Position numbers and translations under genes: made by a program | From: DASXUX01 sp036504595 | GTDB lineage: Bacteria > Planctomycetota > SZUA-567 > H5-PLA8 | Length of the DNA: 64,000 nt | Direction of reading: 5' to 3' | Assembly: GCA_036504595.1 (NCBI GenBank) | Contig: DASXUX010000044.1 | Location: forward strand, 1-64,000 | Notes under the pieces: generated by a model | What the model was told of the DNA's origin: nothing | The model's database searches: none | What the model saw: only the letters and a program-made list of their open reading frames with translations | In this document: one piece after another, positions 48,639 through 57,624 of the stretch | Layout of the letters: every line of letters begins with the position of its first letter | How positions within the stretch are numbered: position 1 is the stretch's first letter

Positions 48639-50801
48639 CTTTTCCCACCCGCTCTTCAGCTCAAACACCTCCATCTTCCCCACCTTCGTCGTCCCGCCCT
48701 CGCTGAAAAACGAAATCGCCCCGAGCTTGCGCGGGTTGTTGAAGGCCTGCGTCAAATACACGCGGCCGTCGTTGCCGCAGACTTCAATCGACGAAATGTC
48801 AACCAGAATCTGCATCCGCACTTTCCCGTCCACGGGCTTGAGCGGCATCTTCATCAGGCTGCTTTTTTCCACGTCGTAGGCGATCTTCGTCCCGCCAACC
48901 TCCACGCCAAAACTCTTCGCGTTCCCGACGGCAAACTCCGCCTGAATCTCCAGAATGTCCTCTCGCACAGAAACAGACAGCGGCTTGCCAGCTTCAAGCG
49001 TCACGTCTTCCTTCGCGTGCTTTTCCTTGTGGAGCTTCTCAATCTCCTTGATCGGTTTGGCGAACATGCGAATGCCTTCGTCTGTCGTCCGCAGCGTCAG
49101 TTCGCACGGGAACGCCATCATCTGATTGAACGCCATGCCCGGCGTGTCAATGCGCCCCCAGCCGATCTGCACGCGCCGGGTAGCGCCGGCCTCCGTGCCG
49201 GCCGGAACATTGTTGTACGTCTGCGACGCGTAGAACGGCCCCCAGTGGACCTGATGCTTGCCTTCGTGTTCAGGCACAAAAGTCTTCCCGTCGAATTTGC
49301 CGACCGCGTACTTCGCATCCGCCGCGTAGATCACCCAGCGCGTGTTCTCGGCCTTGCCGTCCACCGGCACGGAGGCCGGCGCTACCGGCAGCTCGAAAAT
49401 TTCGGGGCACTCGAAATAGCCCGCGATGCGGCTCTGGAACGTCCAGTTCTTCAGGTCGGTCGAAGTATGAAACGCGATCCACTGCTTCTTCTCGAACTCG
49501 TCGTACACCGCCATCACCCAGTGCTTGCCGGGCCCATACCAGATCAGCTTCGGGTCGCGCCCGCTGTGCTTCACAACGGGATTGCCTTCGTATTCGGTGA
49601 ACGTGCGCCCGCGATCGTTGCTGTAGACGATGCACTCGCCGCGCCCGGTGCTTGTGTACGCGGCGACAATCACGTCCTCATTACCCTTCTTGAATCCCGC
49701 CAGATTATCCTTGTCCACAATCGCGCTGCCGGAAAACGCCCAATCGCCAAACTTGAACGGATAGATCCCCATCTGCACTTCCTGCCAGTGCACCAGATCG
49801 GGGCTCACCGCATGCCCCCAATGCATGTTGTCCCACTTCCAGCCGTAAGGATTGGCCTGAAAATACAGGTGGTACTCGCCCTTGTAATAGACCAGCCCGT
49901 TCGGATCGTTCAGCCAACCGCGCCGAGCCGAGAAATGAATCTGCGGCCGCTTCGTCTCCTTATAGAGATTCGCCGCGTCCGGCACTTCGTCCGACTGAAC
50001 GACCGCCGCCAGAGCCTTCGATTCCGGCGGGAGCATTCCCGAAATCGTCGCGGTCTTGCCTTTGTACGGTTCGACGTGCAGGAAGACCCAGAAGTCCGCC
50101 TGATCTTCGGCCAGCTCGATCTCGAATTCGTCAATAATTTTCTCGTCGGCGGGCAGGGACGCCCGCCCCACCGCCACCTTGACGCGCCGCTTGGGTGCGC
50201 CGTTCTTCACCGGAAAATGCAGGTACGCCTTTTCGATCGCGATCTCGCGCGTCGCCGGCTTGGGCTGCTCGTCCTCGCGTTTCTTGTCGCTTTGCACAAT
50301 GTTGTCCACGCTGATATGCCCCCATCCGCCCTTTCGTTTATCCACAATTTGTATCGTCGCTTCTTTCCCGGCCAGGTCGCCCACGTCCCATGACTGCCAC
50401 GCCAACCGCTCGCTGCCGCCCGGCACGACGTTCGTCCCCGTCGCCGTGCGAACCGCTTTCCCATCCACGAGCAGGTTCATGCAGGTCTCGCCCGCGTACC
50501 CGCCGCCGCCGATCAAGAAGTTGACAAATTTGCGCTCGACCTTGAACGCCGGCGACGTCAGCGTCCCGACCGAGTCGTCCCCGCCGTGAAAGCTGCTCGC
50601 CAGCCCCTTGCCCAGAAACCCGCTGACCTCCATCTGGTGCGGCAGCGTCCCCTTCGCCGGCCCGGAACCGAACGCGTCGCCTTCAGTCTTCCAGTTGCCG
50701 AAGTCCGCGCCCTCGAAATCCTGAATGAGAATGTCCTCGGCCGCGCACGCTACCGTACACACCAGCGCCGCCAGAATAGTGATTACACAGATCCTTGGCA
50801 T
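48636..50801 (-). CDS. Secreted GH32 fructan hydrolase (levanase/inulinase-like)
   Basis: 721 residues from ATG at 50801 (AGGAG upstream), with signal peptide 'MPRICVITILAALVCTVACA'. A jelly-roll-like accessory domain (about 25-175, 'VSGFLGKGLASSFHGGDDS') and a linker region to 280 come before the GH32 catalytic domain. That domain has 'GWLNDPNGLVYY' (nucleophile D299), 'RDPKL' (415-419) and 'YFECPEIFEL' (acid/base E464). A C-terminal beta-sandwich ends 'GKMEVFELKSGW'. It hydrolyses beta-fructosidic bonds in levan, inulin or sucrose outside the cell. Three small repeats are inserted in frame (49178, 49364, 50148). Confidence 0.93.
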   Translation of the reverse strand: MPRICVITILAALVCTVACAAEDILIQDFEGADFGNWKTEGDAFGSGPAKGTLPHQMEVSGFLGKGLASSFHGGDDSVGTLTSPAFKVERKFVNFLIGGGGYAGETCMNLLVDGKAVRTATGTNVVPGGSERLAWQSWDVGDLAGKEATIQIVDKRKGGWGHISVDNIVQSDKKREDEQPKPATREIAIEKAYLHFPVKNGAPKRRVKVAVGRASLPADEKIIDEFEIELAEDQADFWVFLHVEPYKGKTATISGMLPPESKALAAVVQSDEVPDAANLYKETKRPQIHFSARRGWLNDPNGLVYYKGEYHLYFQANPYGWKWDNMHWGHAVSPDLVHWQEVQMGIYPFKFGDWAFSGSAIVDKDNLAGFKKGNEDVIVAAYTSTGRGECIVYSNDRGRTFTEYEGNPVVKHSGRDPKLIWYGPGKHWVMAVYDEFEKKQWIAFHTSTDLKNWTFQSRIAGYFECPEIFELPVAPASVPVDGKAENTRWVIYAADAKYAVGKFDGKTFVPEHEGKHQVHWGPFYASQTYNNVPAGTEAGATRRVQIGWGRIDTPGMAFNQMMAFPCELTLRTTDEGIRMFAKPIKEIEKLHKEKHAKEDVTLEAGKPLSVSVREDILEIQAEFAVGNAKSFGVEVGGTKIAYDVEKSSLMKMPLKPVDGKVRMQILVDISSIEVCGNDGRVYLTQAFNNPRKLGAISFFSEGGTTKVGKMEVFELKSGWEK
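49178..49206 (+). repeat. GGTAGCGCCGGCCTCCGTGCC element inside the GH32 gene
   Basis: In-frame insertion; on the gene strand it reads 'VPAGTEAGATRR'. An inverted copy lies 160 bp away at 49364. Confidence 0.85.
49364..49386 (-). repeat. CCGGCACGGAGGCCGGCGC element inside the GH32 gene, inverted copy
   Basis: In-frame insertion; reads 'VAPASVPVDG' on the gene strand. It is the reverse complement of the copy at 49178. Confidence 0.85.
50148..50169. repeat. GGCGGGCAGGGACGCCCGCC palindrome inside the GH32 gene
   Basis: An imperfect palindrome, read in frame as 'VGRASLPADE', in the linker before the catalytic domain. Confidence 0.75.
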
Positions 50802-50880
50802 CGATTGCTCCTGAGTCTGAGGTTTGTTCGATACCTGCTTACAACATCGCGGTGGAAATGGCAAAGCAAAGCCTCTACCC

Positions 50881-51188
50881 CGAAGAGTGCGTAGTCCTGT
50901 TGCGACAAGCCACCCGGCTTTCAGCCGGGTTCAAGATGTTGTTAGACCCCTGCTTCAGCAGGGGGCAAGGCGACCCCACGCATTCAGTAGCCGGCTTCCA
51001 GCCGGCTTCCGAAGTCATGCCGGGGCTTAAGCCCTTCCGCCTCCGAGGTAAGCCGACTGAAGTCGGCTGTGGGGTTGCTCGGGGCTGCCCCAAACCCCAG
51101 CTAAAGCTGGGGCCTAACAACGGCTGGAAGCAGGCTGAAGCCTGCTTGGGCGTTGCTGCCTATCACAGTTGGACTACGCACTCCTTCG
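50881..51188. mobile_element. MITE-like array of seven different hairpins bounded by inverted repeats
   Basis: GAGTGCGTAGTCC (50885-50897) and its exact complement GGACTACGCACTC (51171-51183) bound about 300 bp without a gene. Between them lie seven palindromes of 13-18 nt with different stems but a similar two- to four-base AA/GA/TT-type centre: ACCCGGCT..AGCCGGGT (50912), CCCCTGCT..AGCAGGGG (50947), GCCGGCTTCCAGCCGGC (50990), GGGGCTTAAGCCC (51022), AGCCGACTGAAGTCGGCT (51051), CCCCAGCTAAAGCTGGGG (51095) and AGCAGGCTGAAGCCTGCT (51129). No transposase is encoded and no clear target-site duplication is seen. Confidence 0.7.
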
Positions 51189-51319
51189 CCCTACGCCAGC
51201 TACCACGCTGTACCGTTCCAGGAGATCGTCAGCAAGACTTGAAGGCAGGACGTTAGCCGGTGGAATAGCGCATGTACCGCGGGTCCCGAGCCTGCATCAT
51301 TCCGCTTTGTGACTCCGCT

Positions 51320-51679
51320 TCAGATCGGCCCGCCAGCAAGAAGATACGCATAGATCGCGAGAACAAACCACACGACGACACCGGCGATCGCGTAGAGCGG
51401 CATGAGCAACAGCGCAATCCAGAGAGACTCTTTTGCCTGTCGCAGGCTCACCAGCAGAAGCAGCACTGCTACCGCTATCACGACTATATCCAGCCCAGTG
51501 TAAAGTCCATATCTGCAGTGCTCGTGCTGGCCAATGCGATCCTGCCAGTTGAAATCAAGCCCTCTGGCTGCGAAGATCGCCGAATGTCCGAACAGAAACA
51601 CGATCCACGCTATCACGTGCAGCGTATACCAGGGCTGCCATTCAAACGGCAGGTTGGGTCGTCGCGGTGCATCATTCAA
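51320..51679 (-). CDS. Hypothetical membrane protein
   Basis: 119 residues, starting at TTG (51679), as no in-frame ATG is present. Three hydrophobic segments ('LHVIAWIVFLFGHSAIFAA', 'GLDIVVIAVAVLLLLVSL', 'WIALLLMPLYAIAGVVVWFV'). No family or catalytic motif. The start is weak, so it may be shorter than given. Confidence 0.45.
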   Translation of the reverse strand: MNDAPRRPNLPFEWQPWYTLHVIAWIVFLFGHSAIFAARGLDFNWQDRIGQHEHCRYGLYTGLDIVVIAVAVLLLLVSLRQAKESLWIALLLMPLYAIAGVVVWFVLAIYAYLLAGGPI

Positions 51680-51765
51680 AGCGACGATCCTCCCACAAGC
51701 GAAGCGGTTTGGCTTCGATCACATTGACCCACACCCTGTTGTCCTGACGCCCTCGCGCGCGCGAA

Positions 51766-51804
51766 ACTCAGCACTCAGCACTCAGCACTTTCAACTCAGC
51801 ACTT
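51766..51804. repeat. 7-nt tandem repeat (ACTCAGC) at a stop codon
   Basis: Five units in register (ACTCAGC x3, ACTTTCA, ACTCAGC) running directly into the TAA stop codon of the TlpA-like gene. The same unit occurs inside the GH116 and giant-protein genes. Confidence 0.85.
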
Positions 51805-52849
51805 ATTTCTTCCCCGCCTTGTACTTCTCCAGCGCCTTCGTCAGGTCTTCTTTCATGCCTTCGTCGGCCTTTGAAATGGCCAGCGTCTCCGTTTCGATCG
51901 CCTTATCGACCTGGCCTTTTTCAAAATACGCCCGCGCGAGCGTATCGAGAATCGCGGCGTTCTCGTGCTTGGTCAGTTCGTCCGCGCGCAGAGCCAACTT
52001 CAACGCGACATCGAAATCCCGCTTCTCAACCCCTTGTTCGTCCAGAATCGTCCAGGACGCGTGGTTGAGCACCTCGGACTCGTTCTTCCACTCGGCCTCC
52101 AGAGACTTCGTGGCCATTGCGTAGGCGGCGGGATAGTCTTTCTTGATCTGCAACAACACCATGAACTTCAGCAGCGTCATCTGCGTGGTGGATTTCGGCT
52201 GAGCCGCCGCCATTTCATCGGCCAGTTTCAGCAGCGTGTCGCCATCTTTGGCCTCAAACGCCGCCTGCATTTTCTTCTCGAGCTCCTCCTGTTTCGCCGC
52301 TTCTTCCGCAAACTTCTTCGAATCGAACGTGCCCGCCGCAACTTGTTCAACAACCTGATCCAGGCCGCTCATCGGATGGCCGATCCATGCGATTTTCGTG
52401 GCTTTATCGACCACAAACGCGCACGGAATGCCGTCGCGGCCCGCGGCCTGAAGCCACGCCTTTGCGGTCGTGTTGTTGTCGTCATCCATGGCGACGCGAT
52501 AGTTCAGCTTCTCGCCCATTTTCTTAACGAAGGGCTCAACCTTGTCCTTGTCCCGTTCCCAGACATTCAAGCCGATGATGACAACGCCTTTGTCCTTCAT
52601 CTTCGTATTCAATTCCGAAACGTGCGGCATCGACGCCACGCACGGCCCGCACCACGTGGCCCAGCACTCGAGGACATAGACCTTCCCTTTTTCGAGATTG
52701 GCGACCGCATCGCCGTTCAGCCATTTGCTGATCGAAAGCGCCGGCGCCGGATCGCCGACCTTCAGCGTGATCTCTTCGCCCGCGGAAACGGCAGCAACGG
52801 CCAAAGTAATAAGACAAAACGCCACCAGCGCTCGAACTTGAGTCCTCAT
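51803..52849 (-). CDS. TlpA/ResA-like thioredoxin with a C-terminal helical repeat domain
   Basis: 348 residues; AAGGAG precedes the ATG. Signal peptide 'RALVAFCLITLAVAAVSAG'. Thioredoxin-like domain with active site 'WCGPC' (C67, C70) and 'AAGRDGIPCAFVVDKATKIA' as the cis-Pro region. The last 150 residues are TPR-like helices ('LRADELTKHENAAILDTLAR', 'AYFEKGQVDKAIE'). TlpA-type proteins are exported thiol-disulfide reductases, often for cytochrome c maturation. The three haem-motif proteins in this window make that a sensible context, although no ccm genes are near. Confidence 0.9.
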   Translation of the reverse strand: MRTQVRALVAFCLITLAVAAVSAGEEITLKVGDPAPALSISKWLNGDAVANLEKGKVYVLECWATWCGPCVASMPHVSELNTKMKDKGVVIIGLNVWERDKDKVEPFVKKMGEKLNYRVAMDDDNNTTAKAWLQAAGRDGIPCAFVVDKATKIAWIGHPMSGLDQVVEQVAAGTFDSKKFAEEAAKQEELEKKMQAAFEAKDGDTLLKLADEMAAAQPKSTTQMTLLKFMVLLQIKKDYPAAYAMATKSLEAEWKNESEVLNHASWTILDEQGVEKRDFDVALKLALRADELTKHENAAILDTLARAYFEKGQVDKAIETETLAISKADEGMKEDLTKALEKYKAGKK

Positions 52850-52973
52850 CGCACATCTCCTTGGGGTAGTGAAACCGACGCAATAGCAGGCCTCAAGGCT
52901 AAGTCGGCTTCAAAGGCAGTCAATCAAAAGGCCTCATCTCGCGCCGCTGAACGCTAGAGCCCGCAACCCTCGC

Positions 52974-53008
52974 CCTCAAGCCTCAGGACTCAAGTCTCAA
53001 GCCTCACC
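52974..53008. repeat. 7-nt tandem repeat (CCTCAAG) upstream of phosphoketolase
   Basis: Five units in register: CCTCAAG, CCTCAGG, ACTCAAG, TCTCAAG, CCTCACC. It lies in the 238-bp gap between the divergent TlpA-like and phosphoketolase genes, where the promoters should be. Confidence 0.75.
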
Positions 53009-53087
53009 TCCCACCGGCCCACCCCTTGCTGCCCTAAACGCCACGCGTTCCTCTGTGGAAATTCTTCCATCAGCGTCAGGAGGTTCT

Positions 53088-55505
53088 ATGTCCACGGTTC
53101 TTACGGCCGAAAACAACAGGCAACCGGCGATCGCAACGGATGATATCGAAGCGCTCAAACGCTACCAACGCGCCGTCAACTACTTAGCCGCCGCCGAGAT
53201 TTACCTGCAGGGCAACGTGCTGCTTGAAGAACCGCTTCGCTCCGCCGATATCAAGGAGCGCCTGCTCGGCCACTGGGGAACCTGCCCAGGCATCAACCTG
53301 ATTTACTGCCATCTGAACCAGCTTATCCGCCGCACATCTGCAAGCGTGCTCCTGATCACCGGCCCCGGCCACGGTGCCGCCGCGAACCTCGCCAACATGT
53401 ATCTGGAAGGGACGCTGAGCGAATTTTACCCGGGACTGACCCTCGACCGCGCGGGCCTGGACAAGTTCATACGCGCGTTCTCCTGGCCCGGCGGCTTCCC
53501 GAGCCACCTCAACCCCGCGCTGCCGGGAGTCATTCACGAAGGCGGCGAACTCGGCTATGCGCTGGCCACCGCATTCGGCTCCGTGTTGGATAATCCCGAC
53601 CTGATCACCGCCTGCATCATCGGCGATGGCGAAGCTGAGACCGGCCCGACCGCGACGGCCTGGCACAGCACGAAGTTCCTCAACCCGCTGACCGACGGCG
53701 CGGTCCTGCCGATCCTGCATCTCAACGGGTACAAGATTTCTTCGCCCACCATCTTCGGCACGATGACCAACGACGAACTCCAGTCGCTCTTCACCGGCTA
53801 CGGCTGGTCGATGCATCTGGTCGAGCATTCTCCGCGCATCAACGAAGACATGCAGGAAGCGCTCACGCGAGCGTTCGATGAAATCAACCGTATCCAGCAG
53901 CAGGTTCGCGGCGGCGTGGACGTGCTGCGTCCGCGTTGGCCGATGCTGGTCTTGCGCACGCCCAAAGGCTGGACTGGCCCGCGCGAAATTGACGGCCATC
54001 CGATTGAAGGCTCCTTCCGCGCCCATCAGGTCCCCGGCAAAGATCTGAAGAACAACCCGCAGCATTTGCAGGCCATCGAACGCTGGCTGCGTTCCTATAA
54101 ACCGGAAGAACTCTGGGACAAACTCGGCCGTCCCGCCGAAGACATCCGCAACCTGTGCCCGAGCGGTTGCCTGCGCATGGCGATGAACCCGCACGCCTAC
54201 GGCGGCAAAATCAGAAAGCCGCTCGAACTGCCGCCGATCCAGAAGTACGAACTGCGCCTGGATGGCCGCGGCGGTCAGAAAGTCAGCGGGATGGAGAACG
54301 TCGGCCGCTACCTCGCCGAAGTGGTCGAAACCGACGCGAACTTCCGCATCTTCTGCCCCGACGAACTCGAATCCAACCGGCTGCACGCGGTTTTGGACGC
54401 GACGGAGCGCCAGTACGTCTGGCCGCTGCCGCCCAACGCCGAACACATCGGCCAAGAAGGCCGCGTCATGGAGATGCTCAGCGAACACAACTGCCAGGGC
54501 TGGCTGCAAGGCTATTTGCTCACCGGCCGGCACGGCCTGTTTCCCTGCTACGAAGCTTTCATCCCGATCGTCGATGGCATGATGAACCAGTACGCGAAGT
54601 TCTTGAAAACCTCGCTCGAAGTCCCGTGGCGCAGGCCGATCTCCTCGCTGAATTATCTCGCCACGTCTGAAGCCTGGCGGCAGGACCACAACGGCTACTC
54701 GCACCAGGGCCCCGGTTTCCTGAACAATCTGCTCACGAAGAAAGGCCACACCTATCGCGTGTACCTGCCACCCGACGGAAACTGTTTGCTCAGCACCCTC
54801 GATCACTGCCTGCGCTCGACCAACTACATCAACCTGATCGTCGCCGGCAAGCAGCCCATGCCGCAGTGGCTGGAACTGGCCGAAGCCATCGAACACTGCC
54901 GCGTCGGAGCGTCCGTGTGGCGCTGGGCCAGCACCAACGACGGCGAAGACCCTGAAATCCTGCTCGCCGGCTGCGGCGACAACTTAACGATGGAAGTGAT
55001 GGGCGCCGCTCAGATCTTGCGCGAAGAAACTCCGGCTTGGCGCGTGAGAGTGGTCAACGTCACCGATCTGATGGTCCTCGGCATTCCACAGAAGTACCCG
55101 CATGGCCTGGACGAAACGCGCTTCCAGCGCCTCTTCCCGCTGGATTGTCCGGTCGTCTTCAACTTCCACGGCTACACGGCCGCGATCAAGCAACTGGTCT
55201 GGGAACGCCCCAACAACTGCCGCTTCGACGTGAACGGCTACCGTGAAGAAGGCACGACCACGACGCCATTCGATATGCAGGTCCGCAATCGCACCAGCCG
55301 TTTTCACATCGTGATCCAGGCCGCGCAGAAGATGGCCACGCGCAACCCCAAAGTCGGCGCGCAGGCCGAACAAATCATCCGCAAATACGAACAGAAGCTG
55401 CGCGAACACGAAGCCTTCATTTGCCGCGAAGGAATGGACATGCCGGAGGTGTCCGGCTGGGTCTGGCGCCACGGCAACGGTGCGGCCGCGAGCAGTCCAT
55501 TATAG
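53088..55505 (+). CDS. xfp: Phosphoketolase (xylulose-5-phosphate/fructose-6-phosphate)
   Basis: Cleaves xylulose-5-P or fructose-6-P with phosphate to acetyl-phosphate and an aldose phosphate; ThDP- and Mg-dependent, cytosolic. 805 residues from ATG at 53088 with AGGAGG upstream, normal for the family. Signature 1 'GHWGTCPGINLIYCHLN' and ThDP motif 'EGGELGYALATAFG'... 'GDGEAETGPTATAW' are present. Later segments 'KTSLEVPWRRPISSLNYLAT' and 'QDHNGYSHQGPGFLNNLLTK' are also family motifs. It is complete and gives a bifid-type shunt from sugars to acetyl-P. No acetate kinase is adjacent. Confidence 0.97.
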   Translation: MSTVLTAENNRQPAIATDDIEALKRYQRAVNYLAAAEIYLQGNVLLEEPLRSADIKERLLGHWGTCPGINLIYCHLNQLIRRTSASVLLITGPGHGAAANLANMYLEGTLSEFYPGLTLDRAGLDKFIRAFSWPGGFPSHLNPALPGVIHEGGELGYALATAFGSVLDNPDLITACIIGDGEAETGPTATAWHSTKFLNPLTDGAVLPILHLNGYKISSPTIFGTMTNDELQSLFTGYGWSMHLVEHSPRINEDMQEALTRAFDEINRIQQQVRGGVDVLRPRWPMLVLRTPKGWTGPREIDGHPIEGSFRAHQVPGKDLKNNPQHLQAIERWLRSYKPEELWDKLGRPAEDIRNLCPSGCLRMAMNPHAYGGKIRKPLELPPIQKYELRLDGRGGQKVSGMENVGRYLAEVVETDANFRIFCPDELESNRLHAVLDATERQYVWPLPPNAEHIGQEGRVMEMLSEHNCQGWLQGYLLTGRHGLFPCYEAFIPIVDGMMNQYAKFLKTSLEVPWRRPISSLNYLATSEAWRQDHNGYSHQGPGFLNNLLTKKGHTYRVYLPPDGNCLLSTLDHCLRSTNYINLIVAGKQPMPQWLELAEAIEHCRVGASVWRWASTNDGEDPEILLAGCGDNLTMEVMGAAQILREETPAWRVRVVNVTDLMVLGIPQKYPHGLDETRFQRLFPLDCPVVFNFHGYTAAIKQLVWERPNNCRFDVNGYREEGTTTTPFDMQVRNRTSRFHIVIQAAQKMATRNPKVGAQAEQIIRKYEQKLREHEAFICREGMDMPEVSGWVWRHGNGAAASSPL

Positions 55506-55538
55506 TGCAAGGCATGCCGGTCTGCAGAATGAACTGTG

Positions 55539-56039
55539 TCAGGGTTTTCTGCCGAAATGCCTGTCTTCGTACGAGCGCCGAATGGCTTCCTCCCGCAGGT
55601 GCTCCCTGTACCAAAGCAAGCTCAACAGGATAACGAGTACGACGAAGATCACGCCGAGCACGCGCGGCGGGCGGGGTTGCGACCGCTGCGCCTGAGCATC
55701 TTCCGCGGCCGGTTCGCCTTGGGGTTCCTGCTTTGCGCACTGCCAGCACTCCGTAAACTTGGCGTCGTTCTCCTGTCCGCAGACCGGGCATTTCCAGGAG
55801 GCGCTTTCTGGAACCTCCTCCGTTGTTCCCTTCTCGGATTCGCTGAAGCCTTTGACGACCTCCAGCGCCTCGGCTGCTTGCTCATCGCGCACAAATACGG
55901 TGGGATAGACCACCGGAACTTCGCCTCGAACGGAGAATAGCCGTTCGCCCTGCACGACGGCCTCAATGCCATGGCTTTCCAACAACTCTTTTAGAACATT
56001 GGCTTGAATCGGGTCACGAGCGACATAGACCTGCTTCAC
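55539..56039 (-). CDS. DUF2007-type protein with zinc ribbon and membrane anchor
   Basis: 166 residues from GTG at 56039, which has GGAG eight bases before it. The N-terminal 65 residues form a DUF2007-like ferredoxin-fold domain ('VYVARDPIQANVLKELLESH'... 'VVYPTVFVRDEQAAEALEVV'). A zinc ribbon follows ('CPVCGQEN'... 'CWQC'). One membrane helix is near the C-terminus ('VLGVIFVVLVILLSLLWY'), with a charged tail. DUF2007 proteins may be signal-transducing PII-like domains. Function unknown. Confidence 0.8.
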   Translation of the reverse strand: MKQVYVARDPIQANVLKELLESHGIEAVVQGERLFSVRGEVPVVYPTVFVRDEQAAEALEVVKGFSESEKGTTEEVPESASWKCPVCGQENDAKFTECWQCAKQEPQGEPAAEDAQAQRSQPRPPRVLGVIFVVLVILLSLLWYREHLREEAIRRSYEDRHFGRKP

Positions 56040-56180
56040 GGTGGGATCTCCGCGCAATCTATACGGCCCCTAGCGTTACCGGAACCGCGCAAAGCGCAAG
56101 GTCAGCCGCATATACAACAGAACGACAAACGCTGGCATATCCCGCGCATCGTCGGGTATACTGATGCGTGAGGGCAATAC

Positions 56181-56738
56181 ATGTCTCAGAACAGCGCCGT
56201 TACTGAATCGCTCATCACCGCCGACGAGCTGTTGCAGCATCCCGAATGGGAGCACTGCGAACTGGTGGAGGGGAGATTGGTCTTCATGGCACCCGCGGGG
56301 TTCGAGCACGGCGATATCGCCGAAACCATTTCGTTCGCGTTGGGTACGTTCGTTCGCCAACACAGCTTGGGGCGCGTACTGTTCGCAGAAACGGGCTTCT
56401 TCATCTCGCGTAACCCTGACACCACGCGCGTGCCTGACGTGATGTTCTATTCCAAGTCGCGCCTCCCAGGGCAGAGGATCAAAGGATTCTTGCCTTCGGT
56501 GCCCGATCTGGCAGTCGAAATTGTCTCCCCCTCGGATACCTTCAGCGACGTCACGAAGAAAGCCGAGTCCTACACTGCCGCGGGCATAGAACTCGTCTGG
56601 GTCATCGACCCACAAACGCAACGCGCGTACGTTTTCAGGCCGCAACAACCGGTCAGCGTGCTGAGCCAGGCCGATTCACTCTCCGGCGAGAACGTGCTCC
56701 CGGGATTCGCGATGCCGCTGAACGAACTCTTCGAATAA
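56181..56738 (+). CDS. Uma2-family (DUF820) nuclease-like protein
   Basis: 185 residues of the PD-(D/E)XK-like Uma2 family. The core acidic residues and Lys appear in 'VPDVMFYSKSRLPG' and 'DLAVEIVSPSDTFSDVTKKA', with 'GIELVWVIDPQTQRAYVFRP' as the third strand. Such genes are very abundant in cyanobacteria and planctomycetes, often as stand-alone copies; their real role is unknown. It is co-directional with the antitoxin/PIN module, with 54 bp between. Confidence 0.88.
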   Translation: MSQNSAVTESLITADELLQHPEWEHCELVEGRLVFMAPAGFEHGDIAETISFALGTFVRQHSLGRVLFAETGFFISRNPDTTRVPDVMFYSKSRLPGQRIKGFLPSVPDLAVEIVSPSDTFSDVTKKAESYTAAGIELVWVIDPQTQRAYVFRPQQPVSVLSQADSLSGENVLPGFAMPLNELFE

Positions 56739-56792
56739 TACCGCTGGCTTGGAAAATCATGAAGAACAGGTAGAATACCCTTGAGGCATTAG

Positions 56793-57092
56793 ATGAGCAC
56801 ATTGGCGCTAAATAACATCCCCGATGACCTCTATCGGCGGCTCGAAGTGGTCGCACGAGCGAAGCGCCGTACGGTCGGGGAGGAAGCACTGGATGCGATC
56901 GAGAAAGGGTTAGCGACCGAAGAGAGCGCGACACAGCAATCGGGCGCTTTTCGGCGCGGTTACACCCTCAAGCAACTCGCCGAGCTTCAGCAGGTCGTTC
57001 CGCCGGCAACGCCAGATGATCTTTTCGGCGATTGGCCGGCGGAGGACTCGATAGATCAATTCCTGGCGTCCGTGCACGAGGCGCGGCAGTGA
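56793..57092 (+). CDS. FitA-like ribbon-helix-helix antitoxin
   Basis: 99 residues. RHH-type start 'ALNNIPDDLYRRLEVVARAK', then 'RRTVGEEALDAIEKGL', like FitA/VapB antitoxins. The C-terminal part ('DLFGDWPAEDSIDQFLASVH') probably wraps the PIN toxin. Its TGA stop overlaps the start of the PIN gene by one base (TGATG). The toxin gene is frameshifted, so the module may be silent. Confidence 0.75.
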   Translation: MSTLALNNIPDDLYRRLEVVARAKRRTVGEEALDAIEKGLATEESATQQSGAFRRGYTLKQLAELQQVVPPATPDDLFGDWPAEDSIDQFLASVHEARQ

Positions 57093-57489
57093 TGAACGCA
57101 CTCCTGCTTGACACCGACGTTTTTCCTTTTTCTTCAAGAAAGACCCACGCAGCGAACTCTATACTGGTGAAATTAAGGACCGCCAACTCTGCCTGTCAGT
57201 CCAGAGCTACGCTGAACTCAAACTGTGGACAATCGAGCGGCATTGGGGCGTGCGCCGGATTGAACAGCTTGAGAAAGTCTTGCGGCACTACATCGTTGTG
57301 CCCTACGATGCGGCTATTGCAGATTGTTGGGCGGAAATAGCGGCGCACCGCAGAAACATCGGGCAGCCGATTGCCTGCGGAGACTGCTGGATTGCCGCAG
57401 TTGCCAAGCGGCAGAGCCTGCCGCTGGTGACACACAATGGCGCGCACTTTCGCGACATTCCAGGCCTGACTGTAATAACGCACTCGTAG
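57092..57489 (+). pseudogene. PIN-domain toxin (VapC-like) with a one-base frameshift
   Basis: Start 'MNALLLDTDVF' in one frame; the rest, from 'FFFKKDPRSELYTGEIKDRQ' to 'HNGAHFRDIPGLTVITHS', is in another. Together they form a normal PIN domain of about 132 residues (LDTDVF first Asp, YAEL Glu, 'GQPIACGDCWIA' third acidic, 'THNGAHF' last motif). The break lies at a T-tract near 57120-57135: one missing T (T5 instead of T6) would restore 'DVFSFFFKK'. It could be a real mutation, a sequencing error or a slippage site. Its translation depends on the TGATG overlap. Confidence 0.85.
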
Positions 57490-57509
57490 CGCCTAGCTCG
57501 GACGTCCTC

Positions 57510-57537
57510 CGACTTCTCGACTTTAGACTCTGGACGT
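57510..57537. repeat. Degenerate 7-nt repeat (CGACTTC-type)
   Basis: About four degenerate units (CGACTTC, TCGACTT, TAGACTC, TGGACGT) just after the PIN gene stop. The register is visible but the sequence is too decayed to be certain. Confidence 0.4.
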
Positions 57538-57624
57538 TTGTCCTTCTGGATTTTCCCCCATATCGTCATAGAATTTGCCCGTTTGCAGCGTCTAAGTCTG
57601 TAAGGCAATAGGGACGATATTTGC

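Noticed and set aside
50881..51188. A short coding gene (frames of 80-150 codons) in the hairpin array.
   Set aside because: The frames only translate palindromes, with Gly/Leu/Lys/Pro-rich text, and have no ribosome binding site; both strands are equally open.
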